The notes: generated from the sequence alone by a model not told the origin. 64,000 nucleotides of DNA from Neobacillus drentensis (GCF_021560175.1 NZ_CP091110.1:2408001-2472000); one strand, 5' to 3'; numbered from the stretch's first letter, positions 34,926-44,069 are shown. Numbers and translations are program-made.

Positions 34926-36158
34926 TTAATGACCTAATTCAACATCATCAACATGGTTAATGTGTTTTTTGTTTAGTAAAAGGAACAGCACAGAGATGAT
35001 GACAAAACTTCCTCCAACAATAAAAGGAACAGACGGATTATAAATTTCTGCAAGCTTACCAGCCATAAAGGGGGCAATTGCACCACCGATAAAGCGAAGG
35101 AAGCTGTATGCGGCTGACGCTGTTGAGCGTTGTACAGGAGCAGCATTCATTACTGCAGTAGTAATGAGTGTATTGTTATTGCCTAATAATGCACCGGCGG
35201 CAATAACACAAGTAATAATAACTGCATGTGATGATGTCCATGTACCCATGACAAAAAGGAGAATACCGAACAACACTAACATCGCACACATCGATTTAAT
35301 GGTTCCAAACCGGGCCTGTAATTCAGGAGCCATAAAGACAGAGGTTATCGCAAGTAAGATCCCCCATCCTAGGAATACAAAGCCCAGTCCATGTTCATCC
35401 AATCCCATGACGAACGGGGCATAGGCGAGAAGCGTGAAAAAGCCAAAATTATAAAGGGCTGCTGCAATTCCGAAAACAAGTAATGAACGGTGTTTGAGGG
35501 CGCGAAATGGGTCTAGAATAGATGTTTTTGCCTGGTTAGACTGTTGATTTTGTTGAGACTTTGGCATTAATAAAATTAATCCAATAAAAGCTACCACCAT
35601 TAGGACGGCAACACCGAGAAACGGTCCTCTCCAGGACATTGCCCCTAACCAGCCGCCCAGCAGCGGCCCTACAGAAATACCCAGACCAATTGCCGCTTCA
35701 TACAAAATAATGGCTTTGGCTGTTCCGCTATTGGATAGCGAGACAATGGCTGAAAGTGCAGTTGCAACGAATAAAGCATTTCCTAGTCCCCAGCCGCCGC
35801 GAAGACTTACGAGGGTCCATATTCCGTTTGAAAATCCTCCAAGTGCGGAAAAGACAGCAATGATGACAATGCCAGAAAGAAGGGTCCACTTAATACCGAG
35901 CCTTGAAGAAATCATCCCGGTGATGAGCATGGCGACTGCCATAACCGCATTGTAGCTAGTGAACAGTAAGGTAACTTGACTATGTGTGGCGTGCAATTGT
36001 TCTGCAATAGCAGGTAGGATGGGGTCGACTAAGCCTAAACCCATGAAAGCAATGATAGAGGCGAAAAACACGGCCCATACTGACTTTGGCTGTGTTAGTA
36101 ATGATGATTGCACCTCTGGTTTTGACGTTGACGCAATCGATTGCGGTGTGGATGACAT
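34926..36158 (-). CDS. MFS drug-efflux-type transporter
   Basis: A 410-residue, twelve-helix MFS protein of the DHA1 drug:H+ antiporter type. The signature after helix 2 is LITGMISSRLGIKWTLLSG. Motif C of antiporters (helix 5) is represented by AAIGLGISVGPLLGGWLGAMSWRGPF (shown here only as a region near residues 155-180). The N-terminal 25 residues are hydrophilic. GGAGAGATG precedes the ATG. It is divergent from a MarR regulator, with a large palindrome between them, the standard layout for a regulator repressing its efflux pump. The substrate is unknown. Confidence 0.85.
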   Translation of the reverse strand: MSSTPQSIASTSKPEVQSSLLTQPKSVWAVFFASIIAFMGLGLVDPILPAIAEQLHATHSQVTLLFTSYNAVMAVAMLITGMISSRLGIKWTLLSGIVIIAVFSALGGFSNGIWTLVSLRGGWGLGNALFVATALSAIVSLSNSGTAKAIILYEAAIGLGISVGPLLGGWLGAMSWRGPFLGVAVLMVVAFIGLILLMPKSQQNQQSNQAKTSILDPFRALKHRSLLVFGIAAALYNFGFFTLLAYAPFVMGLDEHGLGFVFLGWGILLAITSVFMAPELQARFGTIKSMCAMLVLFGILLFVMGTWTSSHAVIITCVIAAGALLGNNNTLITTAVMNAAPVQRSTASAAYSFLRFIGGAIAPFMAGKLAEIYNPSVPFIVGGSFVIISVLFLLLNKKHINHVDDVELGH

Positions 36159-36187
36159 TCACATCTCTCCTTTTTAATTGTGCGAAT

Positions 36188-36229
36188 ATAGTTGTATAAT
36201 GAAAGTATATGATTGTATTATACAACTAT
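36188..36229. promoter_or_regulatory. Palindromic operator in the MFS/marR intergenic region
   Basis: ATAGTTGTATAAT at 36188-36200 and its exact reverse complement at 36217-36229 are separated by 16 bases. The right arm contains its own 13-bp palindrome TTGTAT-T-ATACAA (36213-36225), the size of a typical MarR-dimer site. It lies 30 bases before the MFS start. Confidence 0.75.
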
Positions 36230-36336
36230 TTTTCACTACGTCAATGATGTTTTCTGTTGCTGACGAGAAAATAAAAAATGACTTATGATTATGATATGAT
36301 AATGGATAGGAATATTGAATATTGTGAGGTTATAAA

Positions 36337-36765
36337 ATGAATGAAAATGCTCTAGAAATGATCGAACTTGAATTAGCGATCTTGCTTCGACGAACGACTT
36401 CTGATAATAACCATAAGAAAGTTGGGAGTCTTGACCGATCTGCCTATCTGTTACTTCGTCGCATCGCCATGAAAGGGGCAGTCGGCGTAAAGGTGTTATC
36501 GGGTGAATTTCAACTGGATATATCAACGGTCAGCAGACAAGCCGCTGCTTTAGAGCAGAAAGGTTATTTATATAAGATACCTGACCCGTTAGATGGAAGA
36601 GCATATACGTTTGAAATTACAGAGTTAGGAAAAAAAGTACTAAAAGAACATATGCAGGCGCGTTTCGAACGCATTACAGAATTACTTCAAGATTGGCCGG
36701 AAGAGGAGTGCCGTGTTTTTGGAGAGCTGCTAAGAAAATTTAACTATTCTTTTTTAGAACGGTAA
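36337..36765 (+). CDS. MarR-family transcriptional regulator
   Basis: A 142-residue winged-helix regulator. The DNA-binding region (about 45-110) includes LSGEFQLDISTVSRQAAALEQKG and the wing PDPLDGRAYTFEITELGKK with the conserved Asp-Gly-Arg. It has no Cys, so redox sensing is unlikely and a small-molecule ligand more likely. GAGGTTATAAA precedes the ATG. It is probably an autorepressor that also represses the divergent MFS pump through the palindrome at 36188-36229. Confidence 0.88.
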   Translation: MNENALEMIELELAILLRRTTSDNNHKKVGSLDRSAYLLLRRIAMKGAVGVKVLSGEFQLDISTVSRQAAALEQKGYLYKIPDPLDGRAYTFEITELGKKVLKEHMQARFERITELLQDWPEEECRVFGELLRKFNYSFLER

Positions 36766-36788
36766 ATTTGCCACCACTGATAGAAAAA

Positions 36789-36826
36789 GCAAAGAGGTAA
36801 CCGATGAGTTGGTTACCTCTTTTTAA
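36789..36826 (+). terminator. Terminator after marR
   Basis: AAAGAGGTAACC and GGTTACCTCTTTTT form a 12-bp stem with T-run. Beyond it, 36827-37221 is AT-rich DNA in which I see no gene and no clear promoter except scattered TTGACA-like hexamers. Confidence 0.9.
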
Positions 36827-37221
36827 TTGTGATCGTTGTTGGCTGGAATTTACCAGTAACGAGTAGTCAAATCACCTTCGTATTTTCAAATTTTACAATT
36901 TTGAAATAATATTCAGATGATAATAACATGAAAAACTTAGTAATATAAGATAGTAGTAAAACAAAGATTATGAAAAAATTCTACATTGTTGTCAAAAAAC
37001 AGCATGAAACTGCCATTTCTTCTGTTAGGTTTGATGACAAAATGACGGATTATTTGGCAAGACAAATTTAAAATTTATAACGCATCTCGAAATGTTATTA
37101 TTTTGACAGAACAATTTTGGATTTGTCCGAGAATTATGACCAAAAGTAGAGACAGAGTCAATTTTTATTGTTATTATTTTTTTGTGAGGATAGTTGGTTT
37201 ATAAAAAGGAGATAAAAAGCT

Positions 37222-38640
37222 ATGATTACAAACAGAACCGAACAAGACTTCTTAGGGAAAAAAGAAATCCCACTGGACGCCTATTATGGAATCCAAACAC
37301 TAAGGGCGGTTGAGAATTTCCCGATTACGGGGTACTCCATTCACGAAGAATTAATCAAAGCATTGGCAATGGTAAAAAAGGCAGCAGCAAAAGCCAATAT
37401 GAATACGAAAAGGTTGTATTCAGGGCTTGGTGAGGTTATTTGTCAAGCAGCTGATGAGGTTATTGCTGGTAAGTGGAATGACCAATTTATTGTCGATCCG
37501 ATTCAAGGCGGCGCGGGGACATCAATGAACATGAACGCAAATGAAGTGATCGCCAATCGTGCACTTGAATTACTTGGCCATGCCAAAGGTGCTTATATTC
37601 ACTTAAGTCCTAATACTCATGTCAATATGTCACAATCTACGAATGATGTATTCCCGACAGCCATTCATATCTCTTCTCTAACATTACTGGAGAAATTACT
37701 TGATACGATGAATGAAATGCTTGCCGTTTTTAAGGAGAAGGCGAAACAATTTGAAAACGTTATCAAAATGGGACGAACCCACCTGCAGGATGCCGTTCCG
37801 ATCCGACTTGGACAAGAATTTGAAGCATACTCACGTGTTGTTGAACGAGATATAAAGCGGATCTCAAATTCGAAAATACATTTATATGAGGTTAATATGG
37901 GTGCTACAGCAGTTGGGACAGGTTTAAATGCCGATCCCCAATATATTAAAGATGTGGTAAAAGAGTTAGCCGAAATAAGCGGACTCCCATTAGTCAATGC
38001 TGAGCATCTCGTCGATGCAACTCAAAACACAGATGCCTATACCGAGGTTTCGGCTGCATTAAAAGTTTGTATGATGAATATGTCGAAAATAGCCAATGAC
38101 CTTCGTTTAATGGCTTCTGGTCCGCGAGCTGGACTTGGGGAAATTAATTTGCCAGCCCGCCAGCCAGGTTCATCCATCATGCCAGGAAAAGTAAACCCGG
38201 TCATGCCGGAACTAATTAACCAAATTGCCTTCCAGGTAATCGGAAACGATCATACCATTTGTCTTGCTTCAGAAGCTGGCCAACTGGAATTGAATGTAAT
38301 GGAGCCTGTATTGGTGTTTAATTTACTTCAGTCGATCAGTATTATGAATAATGGATTTCGTTCCTTTACTGATTTTTGCCTAAAGGGAATTGAAGCAAAC
38401 GAAGCGCGTTTAAAAGAATATGTAGAAAAAAGTGTCGGTATTATCACAGCTGTTAATCCGCATTTGGGTTATGAAGTGGCTGCTAGAATTGCCAGAGAAG
38501 CGATTGTCAGTGGGAAATCGGTTCGTGAATTATGTTTGCAGCATGATGTGCTGACGGAAGAAGAATTAGACCTTATCTTAAATATATTTGAAATGACTAA
38601 ACCAGGAATAGCTGGTGCTGTGCTTTTAGATCGAGATTAA
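37222..38640 (+). CDS. aspA: Aspartate ammonia-lyase
   Basis: Cytosolic aspartase, 472 residues, converting L-aspartate to fumarate and ammonia. The fumarase/aspartase signature GSSIMPGKVNPVMPE (near residue 318) holds the catalytic flexible loop serine. GGAGTSMNMNANEVIANRA and SQSTNDVFPTA are the other two conserved regions. It begins TEQDFLGKKEIPLDAYYGIQT, typical of AspA/AnsB. AAAGGAG lies nine bases before the ATG. No asparaginase is adjacent. It is followed by a terminator and then a GntP-type permease. Confidence 0.93.
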   Translation: MITNRTEQDFLGKKEIPLDAYYGIQTLRAVENFPITGYSIHEELIKALAMVKKAAAKANMNTKRLYSGLGEVICQAADEVIAGKWNDQFIVDPIQGGAGTSMNMNANEVIANRALELLGHAKGAYIHLSPNTHVNMSQSTNDVFPTAIHISSLTLLEKLLDTMNEMLAVFKEKAKQFENVIKMGRTHLQDAVPIRLGQEFEAYSRVVERDIKRISNSKIHLYEVNMGATAVGTGLNADPQYIKDVVKELAEISGLPLVNAEHLVDATQNTDAYTEVSAALKVCMMNMSKIANDLRLMASGPRAGLGEINLPARQPGSSIMPGKVNPVMPELINQIAFQVIGNDHTICLASEAGQLELNVMEPVLVFNLLQSISIMNNGFRSFTDFCLKGIEANEARLKEYVEKSVGIITAVNPHLGYEVAARIAREAIVSGKSVRELCLQHDVLTEEELDLILNIFEMTKPGIAGAVLLDRD

Positions 38641-38642
38641 TT

Positions 38643-38690
38643 AAATGAGCCTTCATCCTTAATTTATTTAGGATGAAGGCTTTTTTTTAC
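38643..38690 (+). terminator. Terminator after aspA
   Basis: GAGCCTTCATCCT and AGGATGAAGGCTTTTTTTT pair around TAATTTATTT. Confidence 0.9.
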
Positions 38691-38792
38691 GTTTTACCGT
38701 ATCCTTACTTAAAATAAAACCGAATTTTAATAGAACAAATGTTAACAATAAGAGTGATAGATAACAACAAGATCGATGAGGATGGTGTTTGT

Positions 38793-40118
38793 ATGGATAG
38801 TTTTTTATTATTGATGACGCTCGTTTCAATTGTCATTGTTGTTCTTGGAGTATCATGGTTTAAATGGCATGCATTTATCAGCTTGCTAGTGGCCAGTTTA
38901 TTTTTAGCATTAGTATCAGGGTTATCACTTGATAAAATTGTGGCTGCCTATGAAACGGGAGTAGGCGGGGTCCTCGGGCATTTAATCGGCATTTTGGCTT
39001 TAGGAACCATTCTAGGTAAAATGATGGCAGACTCTGGAGCGGGCATGCAGATTGCAGAATACTTTATTCGTGTTTTTGGGGTTAACAAATTACCATGGGC
39101 CATGATGCTATCGGGCTTTATTATCGGGATCCCTATATTTTTTGAAGTGGGAATTTTGATCCTTTTACCTTTAGTTATCTCGATTCATAAATCATCTAAG
39201 CAGAATATTTTGCTTATTGCCTTGCCTTGTATTGCCGGATTATCAATCGTCCATGGCTTGGTTCCTCCACATCCAGGGGCATTAGCAGCCATCAGTATTT
39301 ACAAAGCTAATTTAGGAAAAGTCCTATTATATTCACTAATTATTGCGATTCCTGCACTTATTATCGCTGGACCATTGTTTGCCATGTGGATTAATAAAAG
39401 AGTCATACCACAAGGTGAACCTGAGTTAATCAGAATTAGCAATAAAGCTAAATCTTTGCCAGGCACAGGTATTTCTTTTTTTATTATTCTATTGCCGGTA
39501 TTATTGATGATTCTCTCAGCGATTGCCCCTTACTTAAAATTAACAGCAGGAATCACTAAATTTCTCATTTTCATTGGAAGTCCAATCATTGCCCTGCTAA
39601 TTTCTGTTTTTGTAGCCTATTATTTCCTTGGAATGCGTAGAGGGATGAATAAAGAAGCGGTAAAAAAATTGACAGAGGAATGTTTAATGCCCGTCGGTTC
39701 GATTGCTTTAATTATTGGGGCTGGGGGTGGATTTAAACAAATTTTAATTGAAAGCGGGGTAGGGGATACCATTGCACGGATGGCTGAGAATTTATCTCTA
39801 TCACCACTAGTCTTGGCCTTTTTAATTGCAGGATTAATTCGGATTGCAACTGGATCAGCTACGGTAGCCTTAACCACGGCCGCCGGGATTGTTTCGCCAG
39901 TGGTTGCTGGGATGACAGACGTGAATCTAGAATTACTCGTCATAGCGACAGGAGCAGGTTCGTTAATGTTCTCACATGTTAATGATGCAGGTTTCTGGAT
40001 GGTAAAAGAATATTTAGGATTAAGTGTTCCGGAAACATTTAAAACATGGACAGTCTTAGAAACCATCCTCTCGTTTGTTGCGTTTGGTGGAGCATTGCTC
40101 ATAAATATGCTGTTATAA
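38793..40118 (+). CDS. GntP-family gluconate:H+ symporter type permease
   Basis: A 441-residue, about twelve-helix GntP-family importer. Family markers include IGILALGTILGKMMADSGAGMQIA (near residue 60), IGIPIFFEVGILILLPLV, GLVPPHPGALAA (near 160) and SHVNDAGFWMVKEYLGL (near 395). Members carry gluconate, 2-keto-3-deoxygluconate, glycerate, hydroxybutyrate or related carboxylates. No sugar-acid kinase is adjacent, so the substrate is open. I chose ATG 38793 because GAGG lies about eleven bases upstream and the length fits. The longer frame from 38739 has no ribosome site. Confidence 0.82.
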   Translation: MDSFLLLMTLVSIVIVVLGVSWFKWHAFISLLVASLFLALVSGLSLDKIVAAYETGVGGVLGHLIGILALGTILGKMMADSGAGMQIAEYFIRVFGVNKLPWAMMLSGFIIGIPIFFEVGILILLPLVISIHKSSKQNILLIALPCIAGLSIVHGLVPPHPGALAAISIYKANLGKVLLYSLIIAIPALIIAGPLFAMWINKRVIPQGEPELIRISNKAKSLPGTGISFFIILLPVLLMILSAIAPYLKLTAGITKFLIFIGSPIIALLISVFVAYYFLGMRRGMNKEAVKKLTEECLMPVGSIALIIGAGGGFKQILIESGVGDTIARMAENLSLSPLVLAFLIAGLIRIATGSATVALTTAAGIVSPVVAGMTDVNLELLVIATGAGSLMFSHVNDAGFWMVKEYLGLSVPETFKTWTVLETILSFVAFGGALLINMLL

Positions 40119-40120
40119 AA

Positions 40121-40160
40121 CAAAGCAAAAAGGGCTAACTGCCCTTTTTGCTTTTTGAGG
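40121..40160. terminator. Bidirectional terminator
   Basis: AAAGCAAAAAGGGC and GCCCTTTTTGCTTTTT pair around TAACT, between converging genes. Confidence 0.88.
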
Positions 40161-40165
40161 TTCTA

Positions 40166-40513
40166 TTATTCCTTTTCTTTTTCCTTCTTCTTATCCGGCT
40201 TTTTGTCACTTAAGGAACGATAAATTTGTGTATACATACTGCCTTGTTCAATATTTTCAAGAAAGAAGGGACCGATTAGCTCTATGTATTCATCGTCTTC
40301 AAACATTTTTTTATTTTGTAATTCCATTTCTGCTAATCCCTCATAAATGGAGAGGAGGGCGTAAGTATGATCCTCTCCTGATATAGGGGTCAGGATCTCG
40401 ACCTTGTGATCATAATTTTCGGTTCTAAACTTTTTAATTTCCCTTAAATTATCTATTCCTTCTTTAAACTTATCTTGTTTAATGACAAACGTCTGATGGA
40501 CATATACAGACAT
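40166..40513 (-). CDS. Small conserved protein, possibly a dimeric alpha-beta barrel (NIPSNAP/monooxygenase-like)
   Basis: A 115-residue protein starting MSVYVHQTFVIKQDKFKEGIDNLR. The beta-alpha-beta pattern (a strand with QTFVIK, helix EGIDNLREIKKF, strand VEILTPISG, then helix and C-terminal strand) resembles small dimeric alpha-beta-barrel proteins. Catalytic residues cannot be identified. The last 15 residues are a Lys/Glu-rich tail. AGGAGG precedes the ATG. Function unknown. Confidence 0.55.
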   Translation of the reverse strand: MSVYVHQTFVIKQDKFKEGIDNLREIKKFRTENYDHKVEILTPISGEDHTYALLSIYEGLAEMELQNKKMFEDDEYIELIGPFFLENIEQGSMYTQIYRSLSDKKPDKKKEKEKE

Positions 40514-40800
40514 TAAAGCACCTCCTATAAATGAACAAACCTAGGTATTACTATTTACCTTTCTCGTTTATTTATTCAAGATTTTTAGTGCGGAAAATTA
40601 TTTTCTTCATGACATCAGAAAAGTCATCTTATTACTAGGAAAAAGTGATAGAATGAACCCATGTCAAATGTAGGAAAGTGGAAATAAAAATGGAATAAAT
40701 AGGATTATGAATGAAACCAAATTAGGGGATATTCGTCAAATCATATAGTAATAGATTAAGAGGATCATTCAAACGAAATAACGAGTAAAGTTGGGGGAAA

Positions 40801-41793
40801 ATGAAAAAGATTACTAGAATCATCACCATTTTATTGGCAGGCTGTTTAATAGGTTTAGCTGGTTGTTCAGAGCAGACAACAAAAGAAAAAGAAGCGCATG
40901 CGGCAGGTCCGCAAAATAGTCCAAAAGAGAAACAATTGAAGGCAGAGAAGAAAAGGAAAGTGGAAAAACCGGTTTTTGTAAATCTGATCGATCCGAATAC
41001 CAAACGTGTAATTAAAACTTTAAAACCAAAAGAAATGGGCTATGGCTCAGATGATGAAAAATATAAGGCTCAATTAGCCGAAGTAACGAGGGAATTGGCG
41101 CGGGGTACAAACGATACGCCTGGATATGACAAAAGAATGATCCTCGACAAGCTTGATGAAAATGGACAGATAATTAAAGGTTCACCGCAAACGATCTTGG
41201 AAGAGGAAGAACTGACCGATAAAATCATCCAAGCCTCTTTAAAAGGCGGTGACGTTGAAATCCCGTTGTATGTGACAGCAAGCGGCTACAAGCCTGAGGA
41301 GGCAGCTCAGTTGGGAGAGGTAGTCGTTGCATCTTATACGACCCACTTTAATAGCGGCGTGGCTGGCAGGTCGAAAAATATTGCATTATCGGCTGAGGCG
41401 ATTGATCATGTTATCCTTGGTGCCGGAGACTCCTTTTCCTTTAACACCACTGTAGGCCCAAGTGATGCTGAGCATGGCTATCAACCTGCACCGGAAGCCC
41501 TTGATGGAAAGCTAGTGGACGGAATTGGCGGCGGCATTTGTCAAACCTCGTCCACCTTGTATAACGCAATTGATAAATTAGCTGTTAGTTATATTGAAAA
41601 ACATCATCACTCTCTGCATGTGGGCTATGTCCCAACTGGAAGGGATGCAACGGTTTCTTATGGCGGTTACGATTTTCGATTTAAAAATACGACTGGTGTG
41701 CCCCTTATGATAAAGTCAACTATCAGGAGAGGATCCCTCACGGTTGAAATTAGAACCGCGAGGGTTTATCAAAATCTAGTTAAAAAGAGTTAA
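40801..41793 (+). CDS. VanW-family lipoprotein (YoaR-like)
   Basis: A 330-residue exported lipoprotein. The signal peptide ends LAGC (Cys22), a canonical lipobox. A Lys/Glu-rich linker follows (25-60). The C-terminal VanW domain (about 180-325) shows GAGDSFSFNTTVGPSDAEHGY, GGGICQTSSTLYNA and HHSLHVGYVPTGRDATVSYG. VanW proteins accompany vancomycin-resistance clusters in enterococci, but their activity is unknown; in Bacillus they are ordinary envelope proteins. GGGGGAAA precedes the ATG. No resistance genes surround it. Confidence 0.85.
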   Translation: MKKITRIITILLAGCLIGLAGCSEQTTKEKEAHAAGPQNSPKEKQLKAEKKRKVEKPVFVNLIDPNTKRVIKTLKPKEMGYGSDDEKYKAQLAEVTRELARGTNDTPGYDKRMILDKLDENGQIIKGSPQTILEEEELTDKIIQASLKGGDVEIPLYVTASGYKPEEAAQLGEVVVASYTTHFNSGVAGRSKNIALSAEAIDHVILGAGDSFSFNTTVGPSDAEHGYQPAPEALDGKLVDGIGGGICQTSSTLYNAIDKLAVSYIEKHHHSLHVGYVPTGRDATVSYGGYDFRFKNTTGVPLMIKSTIRRGSLTVEIRTARVYQNLVKKS

Positions 41794-41796
41794 AAG

Positions 41797-42095
41797 ATAA
41801 AGAGGCTGACCCAAATAGTGGTTGATAAATAATTTTTGCACACTCTGTTGATGGGAGCGGAAGGCGCGCAGACTCCTCGAAAATGCTATCGCATTTCCTT
41901 CGTGCGTGGGTGGATTCGAAGATGAAAATTCAAAGTCCTGCGGGAGTACGGGGCAGGGGAGACCCCGCAGGAGCGAAGCGACGAGGAGGCTCCCCGTACC
42001 GCTCGCGCCTGGAGCGGAAATCAACAGACTAGTTCAATGTGAAATAAAGAAGGTGCCACTAAAAGTTATACTTTTGGGACACCTTCTTTATTTCT
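41797..42095. repeat. Nested-palindrome repeat element, copy B (inverted, with a 50-60 bp insertion)
   Basis: Same family as 24966-25200 but in opposite orientation. From the left: AAGAGGCTGACCCAAA, CTGTTGATGGGAGCGGAAGG, core arms GGGGCAGGGGAGACCCCG and CGACGAGGAGGCTCCCCG, then GCGGAAATCAACAGACTAGTT and a hairpin GGTGCC...GGGACACCTTCTTT. A segment of roughly 50-60 bases (41880-41932, ending near AAAATTCAAA) interrupts one arm compared with copy A. The right hairpin can terminate the VanW gene and the minus-strand gene beyond. Confidence 0.85.
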
Positions 42096-42114
42096 TTTAT
42101 CTTTTCCTTACCAA

Positions 42115-42330
42115 CTACCTCATTTCTTCCCAATCAACATATTGACCACTGCCTTGGCATCCAGGGCATTCAAATGAATTAAAGTAGGCAAACTCATTAT
42201 AAGGATATACCGTATATCCTCTACCCTCACAATCAGGGCATTTGCCTTGGTCTTTCATCGTAGAGACATGATTTTGATACCTTGCCTCTTTCCATTGATT
42301 AAATGAGTTGAGTAGTCCCATTTTCTTCAC
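42115..42330 (-). CDS. Small zinc-finger protein with two DnaJ-type CxxCxGxG motifs
   Basis: A 71-residue protein with CPDCEGRG (near residue 33) and CPGCQGSG (near 57), the repeat unit of the DnaJ central zinc finger. With only two motifs it could bind one zinc ion. The N-terminus (MGLLNSFNQWKEARYQNH) is helical. No J-domain is present. Such short proteins occur in Bacillus without a known role. GAGGTGAAG precedes the ATG. Confidence 0.7.
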   Translation of the reverse strand: MKKMGLLNSFNQWKEARYQNHVSTMKDQGKCPDCEGRGYTVYPYNEFAYFNSFECPGCQGSGQYVDWEEMR

Positions 42331-42499
42331 CTCATTGTTTTTTCTTAGTATGGGGGAAAAATGGAATATTTATGCTTGTATGTTTTATTATTAAAAAGGG
42401 TAATTTTACAAAAATGTTGATAGATCTCATTTTGCTCCTGCTATATTATATGAAATAGCTTCCCAGAAAGTGAGTCTTGCGTTATTATGCTTGTACAAA

Positions 42500-42550
42500 A
42501 TTTTTAAAAAAATAACGAACTTTGGGCCGTTAAAGTCCAAAGTTCGTTCT
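42500..42550 (-). terminator. Terminator after rocR
   Basis: AACGAACTTTGG and CCAAAGTTCGTT pair on the minus strand around a 9-10-base loop and are followed by ATTTTTTTAAAAA. Confidence 0.85.
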
Positions 42551-42577
42551 CCTCAGCCTGCTTTTGTATGGCGACTC

Positions 42578-43993
42578 TTAATTATTTACCTCAAGATTTA
42601 ATTTCTTTAATCGATACTGTAAGCTCTGACGGCTTAACCCCAGCAACTTGGCCGTTTTGGAAATATTAAACTCGTTCTTCTTGAGTACATGCTCAATATA
42701 GGTCTTTTCAAATAACTCCATTTGCTCTTTTAAAGGAACAGTAACATCCCCCGTTTCTTTCATAAACGTATCAACTGTTGAAATGGGCATCATTCGTTCT
42801 TTCATCTGCATTTTGTTTCGATACTGATATGGCAAATGACGGTACATGATAAATTCTTCACCATCCATCATGATATTCATGGCTGCTTCAATAATATGCT
42901 CGAGTTCACGTACATTTCCATGCCAATCATATTCAAAGAATGAGTGTTTGACCTCCTCAGATAAGCCTTTTACTTGCATTTGAAATCGGTCATTATACTT
43001 TTCTATAAAATGCTCTACTAATAACGGAATATCTTCTTTACGATCATTTAAAGGTGGAACAAAGATTGTTACAACTCCAAGCCGATAATATAAATCTTTT
43101 CGCATCCGATTATTAGCAACCGCATCAATCGGATCCTCATTCATATTAGCGATGACCCTGACATCTACAGGTGTGTCCTTTGTATCTCCGATCCGTCTAA
43201 TCATTTTCTCTTGAAGGACTCGAAGCAGTTTTGCTTGCAGGTTCATATTTAAGGAGTTAATTTCATCAAGCAGCAGAGTGCCGCCGTTCGCTTGTTCAAA
43301 TAACCCCGGAGTATCCATAGCCCCTGTGAAGGCCCCGCGTTTGGTCCCGAACAGAAGACTCTCAATTAGATTATCTGGTAAAGCCGCGCAATTCTGCGAA
43401 ATAAAAGGTCCGGATAAGCGCTCACTTGCGTTGTGAATACTTTGGGCGAAGAGTTCTTTACCCGTTCCGGTATCACCAACAATCAATACATAGGAAGAAG
43501 TTCTTGTCGCACGTTTAGCCGATTCTATTACTTCTTTTATAGCAGGACTGGTCCCGATTATATGATCAAACGTGTATTTAGTACTTCCTTTCGTCATGTT
43601 GCCTTTTATTAAACGTTCGAGTTTTGTTACATCGTTAGCAATTTCCACGGCACCCTGTAGTTCTTTATTAGAAAAAATCGGGATTGTGTTGTTAATAGTG
43701 GTAATTTCTCGTCCTTTATTATTAAAATAAGTCTGTTTTACATTACTCGTTTCTTTTCCCTCTTGGAGCGCTTTTACTAGTGTACTAGATTGGTCGTCTT
43801 TAAACATAAACACGTCCAGAAGGTTTTTATCGATAACATCCTGGAGATCCATCGATTCCATTTGCATCATTTTTTTATTATAAATAATGGTTTTACCAGA
43901 ATCATCGACGGCATGGACTCCCACATCGATTTCGTCCAAAATCCTCTTATACATCCTTGTTAAATAGAGCAAATCAATCTTTGATTTTTCCAT
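42578..43993 (-). CDS. rocR: RocR-type sigma-54-dependent activator
   Basis: A 471-residue enhancer-binding protein. A PAS sensor domain (about 10-125, MYKRILDEIDVGVHAVDDSGK) is followed by an AAA+ domain (about 145-375) with Walker A GDTGTGKE, the sigma-54-contact loop GAFTGA, and Walker B GGTLLLDEI. A Fis-type HTH ends the protein (NISKTAKLLGLSRQSLQYRLKKL). In B. subtilis RocR responds to ornithine or citrulline and activates rocABC, rocDEF and rocG. It is divergent from rocA, with both upstream sites in the 211-base intergenic region. Autorepression is known for RocR and plausible here. Confidence 0.9.
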   Translation of the reverse strand: MEKSKIDLLYLTRMYKRILDEIDVGVHAVDDSGKTIIYNKKMMQMESMDLQDVIDKNLLDVFMFKDDQSSTLVKALQEGKETSNVKQTYFNNKGREITTINNTIPIFSNKELQGAVEIANDVTKLERLIKGNMTKGSTKYTFDHIIGTSPAIKEVIESAKRATRTSSYVLIVGDTGTGKELFAQSIHNASERLSGPFISQNCAALPDNLIESLLFGTKRGAFTGAMDTPGLFEQANGGTLLLDEINSLNMNLQAKLLRVLQEKMIRRIGDTKDTPVDVRVIANMNEDPIDAVANNRMRKDLYYRLGVVTIFVPPLNDRKEDIPLLVEHFIEKYNDRFQMQVKGLSEEVKHSFFEYDWHGNVRELEHIIEAAMNIMMDGEEFIMYRHLPYQYRNKMQMKERMMPISTVDTFMKETGDVTVPLKEQMELFEKTYIEHVLKKNEFNISKTAKLLGLSRQSLQYRLKKLNLEVNN

Positions 43994-44052
43994 TTTATCT
44001 ATTCCCCTTGTTTTTCCTATATGTATCTATTAAAGCAAAGAAAATCTCTTAA

Positions 44053-44069
44053 TGCAAAATAATTTTGCT
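44053..44069 (+). promoter_or_regulatory. RocR upstream activating site 1
   Basis: TGCAAAAT-AATTTTGC inverted repeat (last base mismatched), centred 90 bases before the -24 box of the rocA promoter. B. subtilis RocR binds similar A/T-rich TGCAAAA repeats. Confidence 0.7.

Noticed and set aside
36827..37221. Hidden small gene or RNA before aspA
   Set aside because: AT-rich DNA with stop codons in all frames and no stable hairpin. Nothing could be supported.
40801..41793. Vancomycin-resistance determinant
   Set aside because: VanW-family proteins are common in Bacillus without resistance, and no vanHAX or vanRS genes are present.
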